Notes: generated by a model not told the origin, from the letters alone. Shown: positions 33,851 through 42,784, numbered from the stretch's first letter. The stretch: 64,000 nucleotides of DNA from Ramlibacter tataouinensis (GCA_002427815.1 DIZF01000012.1:226425-290424); one strand, 5' to 3'. Numbers and translations: made by a program.

Positions 33851-34330
33851 CGTCGCTCCCCGACTGGGTCAAGCAGGACGGCCACATCGGCCATGCGCAC
33901 GCCAGCAACCGGAGTCTGAAGAAGACGGACTTCAAACCCGAAGAAGACGCGTCAAAGACGCTGACTGGAAGAAGACGGAGGGTGAAGAAAAGGCACGTTC
34001 AAACCGGCTGAAGAAGAGCAGATTCGGATCGGCGCTCACACCTGCTCCTTGCTGCGTCCAGGCAGGTGCTTGGCCACAAGTTCAGCTTGCCGTTCCTGCT
34101 GACCGAGTGGGACCAAGTGGTCGATGCCTGGCAGTTGGAGACATGGGACAAGTACCGCGACGTGGCTCGCCTTGGCCGCAAGACCAACCAGGTTGCCCGA
34201 GGCACTTCTCGCGCTCGGACACAACCAGCACCAGACAGGATTTGCGCCAGAGCGCCGCAAAGTGGTGTTTTCCGTGGTTTGCAATGCTGGCTGGCCAGGA
34301 AAGACCGCTAACGGGCACGGCGATTCACCG
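33851..34330. other. Non-coding DNA with purine-rich direct repeats
   Basis: No convincing gene. The motif GAAGAAGACG occurs exactly at 33918, 33940 and 33968, with two degenerate copies at 33984 and 34010; spacing is irregular (22, 28, 16, 26). It lies between the IS21-type element and the first conserved promoter-leader and may include the right end of the IS. Confidence 0.5.
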
Positions 34331-34389
34331 TAAAATGCTACTCATCCCGCGCGCGCAAGCGTGACGAGAACGAGCTGGCGAACCAGCCC
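34331..34389 (+). promoter_or_regulatory. Promoter-leader module, copy 1 of 5
   Basis: TAAAAT (34331-34336) is followed 38 nt later by the hairpin GCTGG-CGAA-CCAGC (34374-34387) and CCC. Two further hairpins follow before the gene: 34400-34420 (stem of eight pairs around GCAA) and about 34432-34455. No clear -35. The downstream gene is a DUF3846 protein. Confidence 0.6.
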
Positions 34390-34485
34390 CTTGAAAAGCC
34401 TCCGCGCGCAAGCGTCGGAGTTCACTTCGCCCTTGCGGGCCGCGTCCGCGAGGGCTGCGTGTCCGTTTTCCATGAAAGCGTTCAC

Positions 34486-34965
34486 ATGAACGGAATTCTC
34501 ATTTCCCCGGACCATGACAACCGCTGTGCCCTCGTGCAAAGCGTGGACGTCCTGCCCGGCGAGGACGGTGACTTCGATTTGAAGTTCGTCTACAAGCTGC
34601 TGGGCTGCGATCTGGTCCAGATACTCGACGTGGACCAAGCGTCGGCGCTGGCCGGGCATTCGGCCGTCCTCGATGAGGAGGGCTGCCTGAAGCCGGCGCG
34701 CGGCTACCTGCTCATCCCGCAGCTGTACCCCCTGCCTTTGGCGGGCAAGGTGCTGCTGCTGGGGCTGGACAGCTGCGAAGGCGACATGATCGACGCCCAG
34801 GTCGGCGAAGAGGTTGTTCGCGGCCTGGTCGCCGGCGCCTGGTGCGATCCGCGCAAAGCCTACGAGCTGACCAAGCAGCACGAAGACCAAATCGCGGCAG
34901 CCTATCCCGGCGTGATCGTGGTACGCACGTCCGAGTCCATCGCAGCGAACATCCCCAGGGATTGA
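34486..34965 (+). CDS. DUF3846-like protein
   Basis: 159 residues from ATG 34486; GTG 34459 in the same frame would add nine residues. The pattern FVYKLLGCDLVQILDVD, then LDEEGCLKPARGYLLIPQLY and a final segment with GKVLLLGLDSCEGDMID fits DUF3846, a family found on plasmids and phages whose role is unknown. No signal or membrane part. It is the only gene behind leader copy 1, and a compound hairpin follows about 320 nt later. Confidence 0.55.
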   Translation: MNGILISPDHDNRCALVQSVDVLPGEDGDFDLKFVYKLLGCDLVQILDVDQASALAGHSAVLDEEGCLKPARGYLLIPQLYPLPLAGKVLLLGLDSCEGDMIDAQVGEEVVRGLVAGAWCDPRKAYELTKQHEDQIAAAYPGVIVVRTSESIAANIPRD

Positions 34966-35475
34966 CGCTGGGCCCCTGAGGCCTTCAACGCCAGCCAGCC
35001 CTCGCCCTGTTCAAGGGGCGGGGGCACGGCGGGCAACGTCGGCCGCGCCGACCGTGTTCTGACAAGAGCGCCCCGCCCGGGTGCTGCTGTGAGAGCCCGA
35101 ACCACAACTGCCACCATGACAACCACATCGACACACCGGAACAAGGCCGCCCACCGGGGCGGCCAGGCGCCTTTGCTGCTGGGCGACGTGCCCCGCGACT
35201 CGACGCCGCTGGCGCTGGTGCGCGCCGTAGTGCGGCGCCCGCGCGATTGTCGAGCGCGGCGCGGCGATCTGTGCCGCTCACCCATTTTGGTGGTTCCTTT
35301 TCGATGCTTGCTAGGCACCTGCATGTTCACATGCAGGCGAAAGGAACCGCCACCCTCAGCTTATCTGTTCAACAAATTCTGGGACATTGCCTAAGTGAGG
35401 AAGAAGACTATAAAGGTTGATAGTGGCATCAAGGGTGTCGTTACCAGTTAAATCTCGTTACAGAGATTTGGACTT
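34966..35475. other. Intergenic region with a compound hairpin
   Basis: Small ORFs here look random. The main feature is at 35289-35354: an outer stem in which GGTGG..TTCCTTTTCG pairs with CGAAAGGAACCGCCACC with small bulges, and an inner perfect 8-bp hairpin CCTGCATG-TTCA-CATGCAGG (35318-35337). It lies 120 bp upstream of the LuxR-type gene and may be a terminator, an RNA structure or a regulator-binding site. Confidence 0.5.
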
Positions 35476-35481
35476 GTGGGT

Positions 35482-36540
35482 ATGGCACATAAAGAATTCG
35501 AACAGCCGCTTAGGGACCTGTCCGCCGAAGATCTCGAAGCGGGATTACAGGAAGTCCAGCAGACCCAAGTCGGGTTTGCTGGGAAGCTGTACATCATCAA
35601 GGGCAGGCGCGTCGAGGGACACGGCGGCAATTTCTGGATTGAGCGCGCTGATCGACCGGATCTGGTTTGGCAGCACATATCGGAGCCGCCGCCGGTATCC
35701 GGACTTGCGGATCCCGATGAGTTTGTCGCAGCGACCGAAGGCGGGTTGAACGATCTGGTGGAGCAGATCGCCATGCGGACCGGCTGGTTTGCGCGCACGG
35801 GCCGCATGGTGGAGCATCCGAGAACGCGCTTCAATGCCGTCTGGCGGATCGCACCGGATTGTCCGCTGGCGTCACCAGACGTGTGCCGTTCACCGAGCAG
35901 CGAGGCCATGGCTGGGGTTCAAGCCGTGATGACGGCGCTGGCCGAGCGATTGGAGCCGGTGGGCATCATGGCCGTGGCAGTGACGCTGCTCGATTCGGCG
36001 CTGGGTCAGAGTCCCCGACGCAAGCTCATGGCGGCCCACCCATTGAGCCTGTACGGGCAGGTGCGCCGGTTCGACCAGTTGCCCCCCGATGACGAAGACG
36101 GGAAGTGGGCGGACTGCGGGCGCATCGACAAGAAGTCAGCTCCCTGGACCGCCGGACTGCAGGATTTGGGCTATGGCAGCTGGGTTCGCCTTCGACTGCC
36201 GGCGGCGGCCGACGGCTATTTTGAAATCCTGATGCTGAGTCCGGAAAAATTGGTTGACGAGCAGCGCGTAGCGACCGCTACCTGGATCGCCTGCAACAGC
36301 GCCGCAGAGCTGCGCCGCGTGGTGGCCAGGGCCCATGTGCGCCTCACCAGTCGTGAGCGGGAATGCTTGACGGGGGCAATAAGTGGCATGACGGCCGAGG
36401 AAACCGCACAGGTTGTGGACTGTTCGCCGCGCACCGTGCGCTTCCACCTGACCAACGCGAGCGCGAAGCTGGGAGCCAACAACGTCGTCCACGCCGTCAG
36501 CCGCGGCCACGCCCTGGGCGTCTGGTTCAAGGAAAGCTAG
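35482..36540 (+). CDS. LuxR-type transcriptional regulator
   Basis: 352 residues from ATG 35482 (GTG 35476 also possible). The C-terminal 60 residues are a LuxR/GerE helix-turn-helix: LTSRERECLTGAISGMTAEE, then VVDCSPRTVRFHLTNASAKLG. The N-terminal 280 residues match neither an autoinducer-binding nor a receiver domain that I recognise, though size allows a sensory domain. It faces a membrane histidine kinase gene and their 3' ends overlap by 14 bp. A cell-density or signal-response circuit is plausible. The kinase has a stop codon, so the regulator may now act alone. Confidence 0.75.
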   Translation: MAHKEFEQPLRDLSAEDLEAGLQEVQQTQVGFAGKLYIIKGRRVEGHGGNFWIERADRPDLVWQHISEPPPVSGLADPDEFVAATEGGLNDLVEQIAMRTGWFARTGRMVEHPRTRFNAVWRIAPDCPLASPDVCRSPSSEAMAGVQAVMTALAERLEPVGIMAVAVTLLDSALGQSPRRKLMAAHPLSLYGQVRRFDQLPPDDEDGKWADCGRIDKKSAPWTAGLQDLGYGSWVRLRLPAAADGYFEILMLSPEKLVDEQRVATATWIACNSAAELRRVVARAHVRLTSRERECLTGAISGMTAEETAQVVDCSPRTVRFHLTNASAKLGANNVVHAVSRGHALGVWFKES

Positions 36541-37828
36541 GCGAGCGGCTGATGCGCGGGGGCGTGGCTATTCGGGGCAGCTCGATGTGGAATTCGGAAC
36601 CTTGGTTGACCACAGAGGTGCACCAGATGTCGCCGCCGAATGCCGTGATGGTGTTCTTGCACATCGCCAGTCCAATGCCGTGAGAGGGCATCGGGGAGGA
36701 CGTGTGAAATGGCTCGAACACTTGAGCCAGCCGCTACGGTGCGATGCCCACGCCCCTGTCCCGGATCAGAATGTAGATCATGCCCGGGGCACCGCTGGTG
36801 ACGCGTGGCGCGATATCGCCGTAGCTGAACGGGCGTCCGGTTGCCTGGACGGCTTTGATCGCGTTGGCCAGCAGGTTGTGAATGACCTGGCGCAGCAGGG
36901 CCGGATGAATCAGGGCGTACAGCTTCTTGTCGTAGTCCAGTGAGATCAGCCGTCGCAGCGCCGGGCAGGGCAGCGGGTAGTCGCTGATCGCGTCGGCAAT
37001 CGCCGCGCCGATGTTGACCGGCTCAAACTCGCGCGGCACCTCCAGCAGGCGAGCGTTGCCAAGCTGGTAGTCGATCATCGCGTTCAGCGACCGCACAATC
37101 TCATTGAGCTTGGTCTGGGCCGCGTTGAGCCGCTCCTCGCTGACGGGCGGGCGCGACACCTCGATCATCAGGCTGGCGCTGGCCAGCGGCGTGCGGAACT
37201 CGTGGGCGAGCACGCCGATGGTGACCAGGGCGGCGCGCATTCGCTCGCGCCGCAGGTTCAGCGACGACCAGGACATCATCATCGCGGTCACGATGGCAAT
37301 CGCGAAAATGACCATCGCGGAGCGGCCCGGCAGCGCCGCCACCGGGAAGGCGGGGGCCAGCAGCCCGACCTGTTCCGCCCCGGCCACAAGTGCCATGGCG
37401 AGGCCCAGCAGTCCAAGGGCCAGCCGCCAGTCGGTCACATAGAACAGGATGTAGATCATGGCCACGCAGGACGCCATCCACACGGGGTCATACGCGTTCA
37501 TCCGGTTCAGGGCCAGGAAGCTCAACGGCAGGCCGACCAGCGCCATGACCAACCAGTGCCATTCCAGATAGCGCCGGTGCACGGTCTTGTGCACCCACGG
37601 GATCACCATCGGCACGGCCAGCAGCGCCGCCGCCATGCGCAAGAGAAGGCTTTCGCGGGGCTCGGGCAACCACAGATGCCAGGTGAGGTAGTACAGCGGC
37701 TCGCCGATCAGCAGCGTCCAGGACAAGAAGCGAATCCGGGTGATCCAGTCGCTCGGGATGATCTCGATGGGGGCCGTCACCACGTCCTTCAGGTAAGGAC
37801 GGGAGAGGATCAATTGTTCGAATTTCAT
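36527..37828 (-). pseudogene. Membrane sensor histidine kinase interrupted by one amber codon
   Basis: The frame from ATG 37828 runs to 36527 (433 codons) with a single TAG at codon 365 (36736-36734). Residues 30-190 hold about six membrane helices with YLTWHLWLPEPRESLLLRM, reminiscent of the CqsS/LqsS sensor group. H-box VLAHEFRTPLA (His209), N-box HNLLANAIKAV and G1 box IRDRGVGI lie before the stop; EPFH and SHGIGLAMCKN (F and G2) lie after it in the same frame. So kinase ATP binding is lost unless the amber is read through. No other damage is seen, which points to a recent event, suppression or a sequencing error. Confidence 0.75.
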
Positions 37829-37935
37829 ACGCGGCTGCCTGCGCGAAGAATACTGGGGACCTCGGCGGCCGGCCAGGGATGCGCGCATCTTGCGGGTCTG
37901 CCGTTGCCAGCGCTCCCAGAGGCGACAATCAGCGC

Positions 37936-38457
37936 ATGGACCAGAACGATAGCCAGCCGCCGCGACGGCGCGAGAGGCCCCCCCGAGGCAAGGACGGCGC
38001 CGCGCGAGCCGCGGCGCCGGGCCGTGTGCCCAAGATTCCGGAAGCACTGATGGAGGCGTTGGCAAGGCACGATCCCAAGCAAAGTGGCCGGGGACCGCTG
38101 CGCCAGCGGCTGGTCAGCGTGATCTACCAGGCGTCCGAATTGCCCGAAGCGGAAAAGGACGCCGCGAAGGAGCTGCTCGGTCGCATGGCGCGCGCCGGGC
38201 GCGATTTGGCCGCCCCGATGGAAGCAACCCGTCACCGCATGCTGCACTACATCGACACCGTGCTGTGCGGCAACGAATTCCTCAGGAACGATCCGGTGGG
38301 GGGTGGCGCCGTGCGCAACGCGAAGGCTGCGAGTCTGGTGCGGCTGCTGACCGGGTGGCAGCGGCAACTTCAGCGCCATGTCGACGCGCACCCGCAATAC
38401 AAGATGAGTGTTGCCGAAGCGATGGGCATGCCCGAGTACGGCGAAGAGACGGATTGA
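37936..38457 (+). CDS. Hypothetical protein with a basic N-terminus
   Basis: 173 residues from ATG 37936. Residues 1-35 are rich in Arg, Pro and Lys and should be disordered; residues 45-170 are helical (PLRQRLVSVIYQASELPEAE, LLGRMARAGRDLAAP, VRLLTGWQRQLQRHV). No family is recognised. It is divergent from the kinase gene, 107 bp away, and convergent with the radA remnant, 6 bp away. Confidence 0.5.
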   Translation: MDQNDSQPPRRRERPPRGKDGAARAAAPGRVPKIPEALMEALARHDPKQSGRGPLRQRLVSVIYQASELPEAEKDAAKELLGRMARAGRDLAAPMEATRHRMLHYIDTVLCGNEFLRNDPVGGGAVRNAKAASLVRLLTGWQRQLQRHVDAHPQYKMSVAEAMGMPEYGEETD

Positions 38458-38463
38458 TCGAAG

Positions 38464-38882
38464 TCACACGCCAACGCGCAGCGCGTCCAGGCCATCCCCG
38501 ACGCGGGCGACCGGGATGACCTGAAGGCCCTCGATCGGCCGCCTGGGCTTGTTGGCTGTGGGAATGATCGCCTGCGAGAAGCCCAGATTGACCGCCTCCT
38601 GCAGTCGCTCCTGGCCGCGCGGGGCGGGTCGGATCTCGCCGGCCAGCCCGATTTCGCCGAAGGCAACAAGGCCCGCGGGCAGCGCGTGGTCGCGCAGCGA
38701 GGACTGCAGCGCCAGCAGCACCACGAGATCGGCTGCGGGTTCGCTGATACATACACCGCCCACGGCGTTGACGAACACGTCCTGGTCGCTGGTGGAGATC
38801 CCGCCGTGCCGGTGCAGGACGGCCAGCAGCATGGCAAGGCGATCGCGCTCGAGGCCCAACGGCGGGCTGTTCCGCGCGGAAC
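38464..38882 (-). pseudogene. radA: C-terminal fragment of radA
   Basis: About 135 residues of the Lon-protease-like domain of RadA: RDRLAMLLAVLHRHGGI, DQDVFVNAVGGVCISEP, AFGEIGLAGEIRPAPRGQ and AIIPTANKPRRPIEGL. The upstream frame meets TGA at about 38890 and neither the zinc finger nor the RecA-like domain is present, so the gene is 5'-truncated. The end is natural. RadA is a chromosomal recombination protein; a tail on an element usually marks a past insertion or imprecise excision at radA, or transfer of adjacent DNA. Confidence 0.8.
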
Positions 38883-38927
38883 TTCAAAAGGCCGTGTTCT
38901 GGCAGATTAGTTGTATCGCGCGCCACC

Positions 38928-38953
38928 GCAAACAGCCCGAAACCGCTGTTTGC
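38928..38953. repeat. 9-bp inverted repeat near the radA fragment
   Basis: GCAAACAGC and GCTGTTTGC separated by 8 nt (38937-38944), 45 bp past the truncated start of the radA fragment and 70 bp before the DUF1173 gene. It may be a terminator-like structure or a regulator site for the DUF1173 gene. Confidence 0.4.
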
Positions 38954-39023
38954 GACTCCCGAGCGCTTCCGCAGCATTGCCCGGCCCGACATACTGGGGC
39001 CACCCAAGTTTCCGAGAGTCCGT

Positions 39024-40379
39024 ATGCAAGCGCGCCATGCCCATCGGGTGCAGGTGCTAGTGGCTGGGCAAGCCGTCGAGGCCCCGGCGATTCGGCACAA
39101 CCCAGAATCCTTCCAGGAGCACCTGCGCGAGGCGCGCGCGCGCTACGGCGCGGCCAAATGCCTGTGCCAACCTGTCCAGCTCAATCTGGTCATTCGCGAG
39201 CGCGAGGGCAAGCTGTTTCTGGCGGCGTGGCCCAACGACGCCGAGCGCCACGCGCTGGACTGCCCGTTCTACGGGGAAAAACACACTGGGCGCACGCAAT
39301 ACGCCGACTCGGCGATCAGTTCGGAGGGCGAACGCACCGCCTTGCGCCTGGGGCACAGTCTGATACAGCACGGCCGCAACGCGGAGCCCGGGCCGGGCGT
39401 GCATGCTCCAGCGGCGCCAGCGCCACAGCCGGCCGCGACGCCGCGCTCGCCGGCCAAGGAAAAGCTGCACACCTGGGGTCTGCTGCACTACCTTTGGGAA
39501 AACGCGGGATTGAACCGCTGGTATCCGGGGTGGACGCGCGATTGGGGCTTTACCCGCTACGCCCTCAGAAGGGCGGCCGAATCGACCGACGTGGGCGGCA
39601 AGCCGCTCCTGCAGCATCTGTACATTCCCGAGGTGTGGAATGAGGCGCGCAAGGCCGAAATCCGCGCCCACTGGCGAGAGTTTTGCGCGCCGCTGCATCG
39701 ACAGCACCGGCGCAGTCCGAGCGTGGCCTCCGGCTTCGTCATAGGTCTGGTTCGCGAATTGGCGCCCACCGAGTACGGGTACGCGATCAAGCTGCACCAT
39801 CATGCCGAGCGGTTCTGGATGGACGCGACCCTGTCGGACAATCTCGCGCGTTTCAGCCGCCGCGGCTGGGCCGCGCTCAAACACCTGGAAGTGTCGGCCG
39901 CACCCGAGGAAAAGCCGTATGTCATCGCCGCGTTGCGAGTGGAGGCAACCCACACCGGGCGCCTGACGGTCGTGGACGGCGCGCTGATGCGCGTGTCGCC
40001 TCGCTATATCCCCGTGAACAGCTCGTTCGAGGACCACTTGGCCCGAGTGCTGGTCGAGCAGGACCGCCAGTTCGTGCGCCCCTTGCACTACGACAACCAC
40101 AACTTGGCGTTGCCGGATTTCATCCTGAAGGATGTGGATGCCTCGTACAGCGGCACCGACGGCAACGGTCATGCGCGATCGGTCGCGCTACACGTGTATG
40201 GGCCGTCGATTTTGCCGATCCAGAAGGCGCGGCTGACTGCTCTGGACCGCAAGAATGCCGAGACCGTGGGGCTGGCATTTTGGGAGTGGTACGTAGCCGA
40301 CCAGGGCCAGCCACCCGCGCTGCCGCCGGCGCGCCCGCGCCATACGCGCGCTGGTCCGATCAATTCGCAATCCGCGTAA
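39024..40379 (+). CDS. DUF1173 family protein
   Basis: 451 residues from ATG 39024. The features fit DUF1173, a family of unknown function found on plasmids and ICEs: an N-terminal part with CLCQPVQLNLVIREREGKLF and HALDCPFYGE (Cys residues that could bind metal), a variable linker at about 118-150, then KLHTWGLLHYLWENAGLNRW and a C-terminal nuclease-like region (PDFILKDVDAS, VALHVYG). It stands alone, followed by a 150-bp gap. The N-terminal Cys cluster hints at zinc. Confidence 0.75.
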   Translation: MQARHAHRVQVLVAGQAVEAPAIRHNPESFQEHLREARARYGAAKCLCQPVQLNLVIREREGKLFLAAWPNDAERHALDCPFYGEKHTGRTQYADSAISSEGERTALRLGHSLIQHGRNAEPGPGVHAPAAPAPQPAATPRSPAKEKLHTWGLLHYLWENAGLNRWYPGWTRDWGFTRYALRRAAESTDVGGKPLLQHLYIPEVWNEARKAEIRAHWREFCAPLHRQHRRSPSVASGFVIGLVRELAPTEYGYAIKLHHHAERFWMDATLSDNLARFSRRGWAALKHLEVSAAPEEKPYVIAALRVEATHTGRLTVVDGALMRVSPRYIPVNSSFEDHLARVLVEQDRQFVRPLHYDNHNLALPDFILKDVDASYSGTDGNGHARSVALHVYGPSILPIQKARLTALDRKNAETVGLAFWEWYVADQGQPPALPPARPRHTRAGPINSQSA

Positions 40380-40527
40380 GAAAGGGAGAGAACGTCATGA
40401 AAGACAAGCCTTGAACTAGGAACTAGGCAGGCCTATCGGGCGGCAGGCTCGGTAGCGCGGTACTTTTACGCTGAGCTGCGGAAATCGTCCGCAGATAGCC
40501 CTTTCAGCTGCTCGGCGTGCGCGGCGA

Positions 40528-41181
40528 TCAGGGGCGGACCATGTAGAGCGAAGCGCCGAGCCGTGCCAGCAGTTCGATCAGGGCAGCATGGTGCGGCCCG
40601 TTCGTGAACTCCTGGTCCTGGCAGACCACGTCGAGCGCGTCAGAGGGCAATCGCGGCTCGAACAGCACCACGGCCTGCGCCGAGTCGTCCTGGCGCGAGG
40701 TCCAGACCAGGCCTTGCACATCGGGGCACTGCGCATAGACCCAGCTCGCGAGCTGCCGTGTGACGGCGTAATGCTGCTTGTCGGAGTCGACCACATCGCG
40801 GCGCGTCAGGCCCATGCGGCGCAAGCCCACCGTCGACAGGTCAGCCAGCTGCAGCGGCCCTGCCGTGCGCAGCTGTGCGAGCCTGCGCGGCTCCGTGTTC
40901 GGATCCAAGGTCAGGATGAAGCCGGCCGACGGCGCAGGGGCGTCGTGCAGCACGGTTTCCATGAGTGCCGCCTGCACGGTGGTGGCGGCGTACAGCGTAG
41001 GCACGATGGCGCCGGCGTACTCGATCGGCGAGAAACGAGCGTTTCCCTTGTTGGTGCGGTTGAAGCCTTCGGGCCCATGGGTCGGGGCATAGACGCGCCA
41101 CAGCGCCTTGGCCGGCCACTTCACGATCCCAACGTTTGCCGGATTGAGGCGCCCGCCGGCCAACGCGTCAGCCAACTTCAT
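40528..41181 (-). CDS. RES-domain toxin (NAD-phosphorylase/ADP-ribosyltransferase type)
   Basis: 217 residues, overlapping the antitoxin gene by ATGA. The RES pattern is visible: ALWRVYAPTHGPEGFN (Arg29, Tyr31), GNARFSP (Arg49), TLYAATTVQAALME (Tyr64, Glu75). RES toxins such as MbcT and Res deplete NAD+. The paired upstream gene should be the antitoxin. It is a bit longer than typical RES toxins, with C-terminal LIELLARLGASLYMV. On a mobile element it acts as an addiction or defence module. Confidence 0.82.
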   Translation of the reverse strand: MKLADALAGGRLNPANVGIVKWPAKALWRVYAPTHGPEGFNRTNKGNARFSPIEYAGAIVPTLYAATTVQAALMETVLHDAPAPSAGFILTLDPNTEPRRLAQLRTAGPLQLADLSTVGLRRMGLTRRDVVDSDKQHYAVTRQLASWVYAQCPDVQGLVWTSRQDDSAQAVVLFEPRLPSDALDVVCQDQEFTNGPHHAALIELLARLGASLYMVRP

Positions 41182-41762
41182 CCGGCGAGCTGCTCCGCTT
41201 CAACTGCGTCTTGGGCGGCGTCGACCACCGATTTCGGAGCGGTGGCTACCACTTCGCGCGGACGCTTGCCGCCCAAAAACGATGACGTGCTTTCGAACCA
41301 GGCGGCCAGCCGCTCGCCGTCATAGCCAGCGAGCACCTTCAACACCTGGGCAAGCTGCGGCCGCGGCCGGAAATCCGGCCCAAGGCCGTAGCGGGGGAAG
41401 TAGTCGCGGCCGTCGCGGTGCACGGCGAATATCTTGCGTTCCTTCTTCCAGCGGTTCACGGTGGCCACCGGGTTGCCGGTTCCCAGGTTGGCCAGCTCGC
41501 CGATTTCCTGAGCAGTGAGCCATTTTGAGCCGGTGAATATCTGGCGGTACGCCTGGGCTTCGAGGCGGGCGCTTTGCATGTCCACGTCGGTGGGTTGCAC
41601 ATCGCCCACCAGCAGCTCCACGAGCTGGCGCCGCACGTTCTCGCGCTTGGCATGGCGCACCTGCAAGGCAGTCAAGGCCAGCTGCGGCAGCAATTCCTCG
41701 ATCGCCTTGCGATCGCGCGCGGCGTTGGGAAGGTCCAGTTGAATGCAGAAGGCGAATTCCAT
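41178..41762 (-). CDS. Xre/MbcA-type antitoxin partner of the RES toxin
   Basis: 194 residues from ATG 41762, with AAGGAG upstream. The N-terminal half is helical (ELLPQLALTALQVRHAKREN); the central part has KWLTAQEIGELANLG with NPVATVNRWKKERKIF, a helix-turn-helix; the end resembles DUF2384 loosely. Order antitoxin-toxin with 4-nt overlap fits the RES-Xre family. Antitoxins of this family cover the toxin active site and repress their own promoter. Confidence 0.7.
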   Translation of the reverse strand: MEFAFCIQLDLPNAARDRKAIEELLPQLALTALQVRHAKRENVRRQLVELLVGDVQPTDVDMQSARLEAQAYRQIFTGSKWLTAQEIGELANLGTGNPVATVNRWKKERKIFAVHRDGRDYFPRYGLGPDFRPRPQLAQVLKVLAGYDGERLAAWFESTSSFLGGKRPREVVATAPKSVVDAAQDAVEAEQLAG

Positions 41763-41973
41763 AGTCACTCCTTGACTGCGATGAATGTGAACATTGTATC
41801 TCAATCACGTTGATCGCGTCACTCGCTCTGAGGCGAGAGCCGCCGACTGCGCCATCAGCTCGGGCTATCCCTCTCCCCAGACAATGCGGACAGCTTCGCC
41901 TTCTGGCCGCTCCGCGCGCCATTGATGGGCATGCTCGGCGCCTCCAGGCGGCCCCAAGCCCCCCAAAGTTTTG

Positions 41974-42085
41974 TAGAATCCTCCTACTTGCTTCGTAAGA
42001 GGCCGGACGAGCTGGCGAACCAGCCCTTTATCAACCCGGACGGGACCATGATCCCGTTCAAGGGGTATGGCCGTCCATTTTTTTT
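41974..42085 (+). promoter_or_regulatory. Promoter-leader module, copy 2 of 5, with a terminator-like end
   Basis: TAGAAT (41974-41979), 32 nt later the hairpin GCTGG-CGAA-CCAGC (42011-42024) plus CCCTTT. Downstream, ACGGGA/TCCCGT (42040-42057) forms one hairpin, and GGACGG (42038-42043) can pair with CCGTCC (42071-42076), which is followed by A and eight T (42078-42085). The AGGAG site of the next gene begins two bases after the T-run, so a terminator-like element lies inside the 5' leader. Confidence 0.62.
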
Positions 42086-42097
42086 CCAGGAGAAAAA

Positions 42098-42340
42098 ATG
42101 GCAACCAAGGACATTCCCCTCGTCAACAACGCCGCTCGTCACCCTGCAGTGATCGTGCGGATGCTCAAGCAGCATCCGCACACTCTGCGCGATGAAACCG
42201 AGCAATGCGTGCGCGAAACGACCAAAGCCCTCGTGCGGGCCGGTCATCGCGCTGACCTGATGGATATCTGCCGCGGGGCAGGTCTGGATGAAGCGCGTCG
42301 CGCCATCATTAACAGCGTCTGCGACAACTACCGGCACTGA
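42098..42340 (+). CDS. Small hypothetical protein
   Basis: 80 residues from ATG 42098, with CCAGGAG at good distance. A helical protein with HPAVIVRMLKQHPHTLRDETE and a Cys pair. First gene of the set behind leader copy 2; the next ORF begins 11 nt after its stop. Function unknown. Confidence 0.6.
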   Translation: MATKDIPLVNNAARHPAVIVRMLKQHPHTLRDETEQCVRETTKALVRAGHRADLMDICRGAGLDEARRAIINSVCDNYRH

Positions 42341-42351
42341 AAGGCGCTGGC

Positions 42352-42546
42352 ATGTTGGACCGGACATTTCTTCGCGCATTCTTCGAACAGCTGGACTCCA
42401 TGTCCGACGCTGAACTCGAGAAAAAGATTGCCGAAGTGGAAAGCGTCAAACGCGCGTGTACCCGTGACGGCGAAGCCGAAGCGGACGCGCGCTACATGCT
42501 CAAGCACATGCTCCGTGTGCGTCTTGAGCGTGTTTTCAAGCCGTAG
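42352..42546 (+). CDS. Small helical hypothetical protein
   Basis: 64 residues from ATG 42352. It reads as one long charged helix (FFEQLDSMSDAELEKKIAEV, then YMLKHMLRVRLERVF), likely a coiled-coil dimer. It is followed by a double hairpin (42547-42602), in which GCCGC-GCAA-GCGGC comes first and AACCCCGC/GCGGGGTT second. Function unknown. Confidence 0.55.
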   Translation: MLDRTFLRAFFEQLDSMSDAELEKKIAEVESVKRACTRDGEAEADARYMLKHMLRVRLERVFKP

Positions 42547-42580
42547 GGCCTTCGCCGCGCAAGCGGCAGGCCCCACATCA

Positions 42581-42602
42581 AACCCCGCCCTCGTGCGGGG
42601 TT
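42581..42602 (+). terminator. Intercistronic hairpin before a ribosome site
   Basis: AACCCCGC-CCTCGT-GCGGGGTT, followed by TGTCCTTT and the AGGAG of the next small gene at 42626. It looks like an intrinsic terminator with an impure T-tract and has no room for a promoter behind it. Confidence 0.5.
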
Positions 42603-42625
42603 TGTCCTTTCAGGAGTCTGATTTC

Positions 42626-42784
42626 ATGGAACATTCCCTTCTCAAGACGGTGCTGACCGATCCGGCCTTGCGCGAGCTGTTCATTCCGCTCCTGTCGCCG
42701 CCGCCGTACTACGTGTCCAGGATGGTGTTCGAGCCTGCGACGATGTTGGGAGGGCGAGCAGGGCTGCGTGGTGATGCAGAGTGA
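42626..42784 (+). CDS. Very small hypothetical ORF
   Basis: 52 residues from ATG 42626 with AGGAG 12 nt upstream. LLKTVLTDPALRELFIPLL and PPPYYVSRMVF look protein-like. It overlaps the next ORF by 11 nt. Function unknown, and the coding status rests on the ribosome site. Confidence 0.45.
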   Translation: MEHSLLKTVLTDPALRELFIPLLSPPPYYVSRMVFEPATMLGGRAGLRGDAE

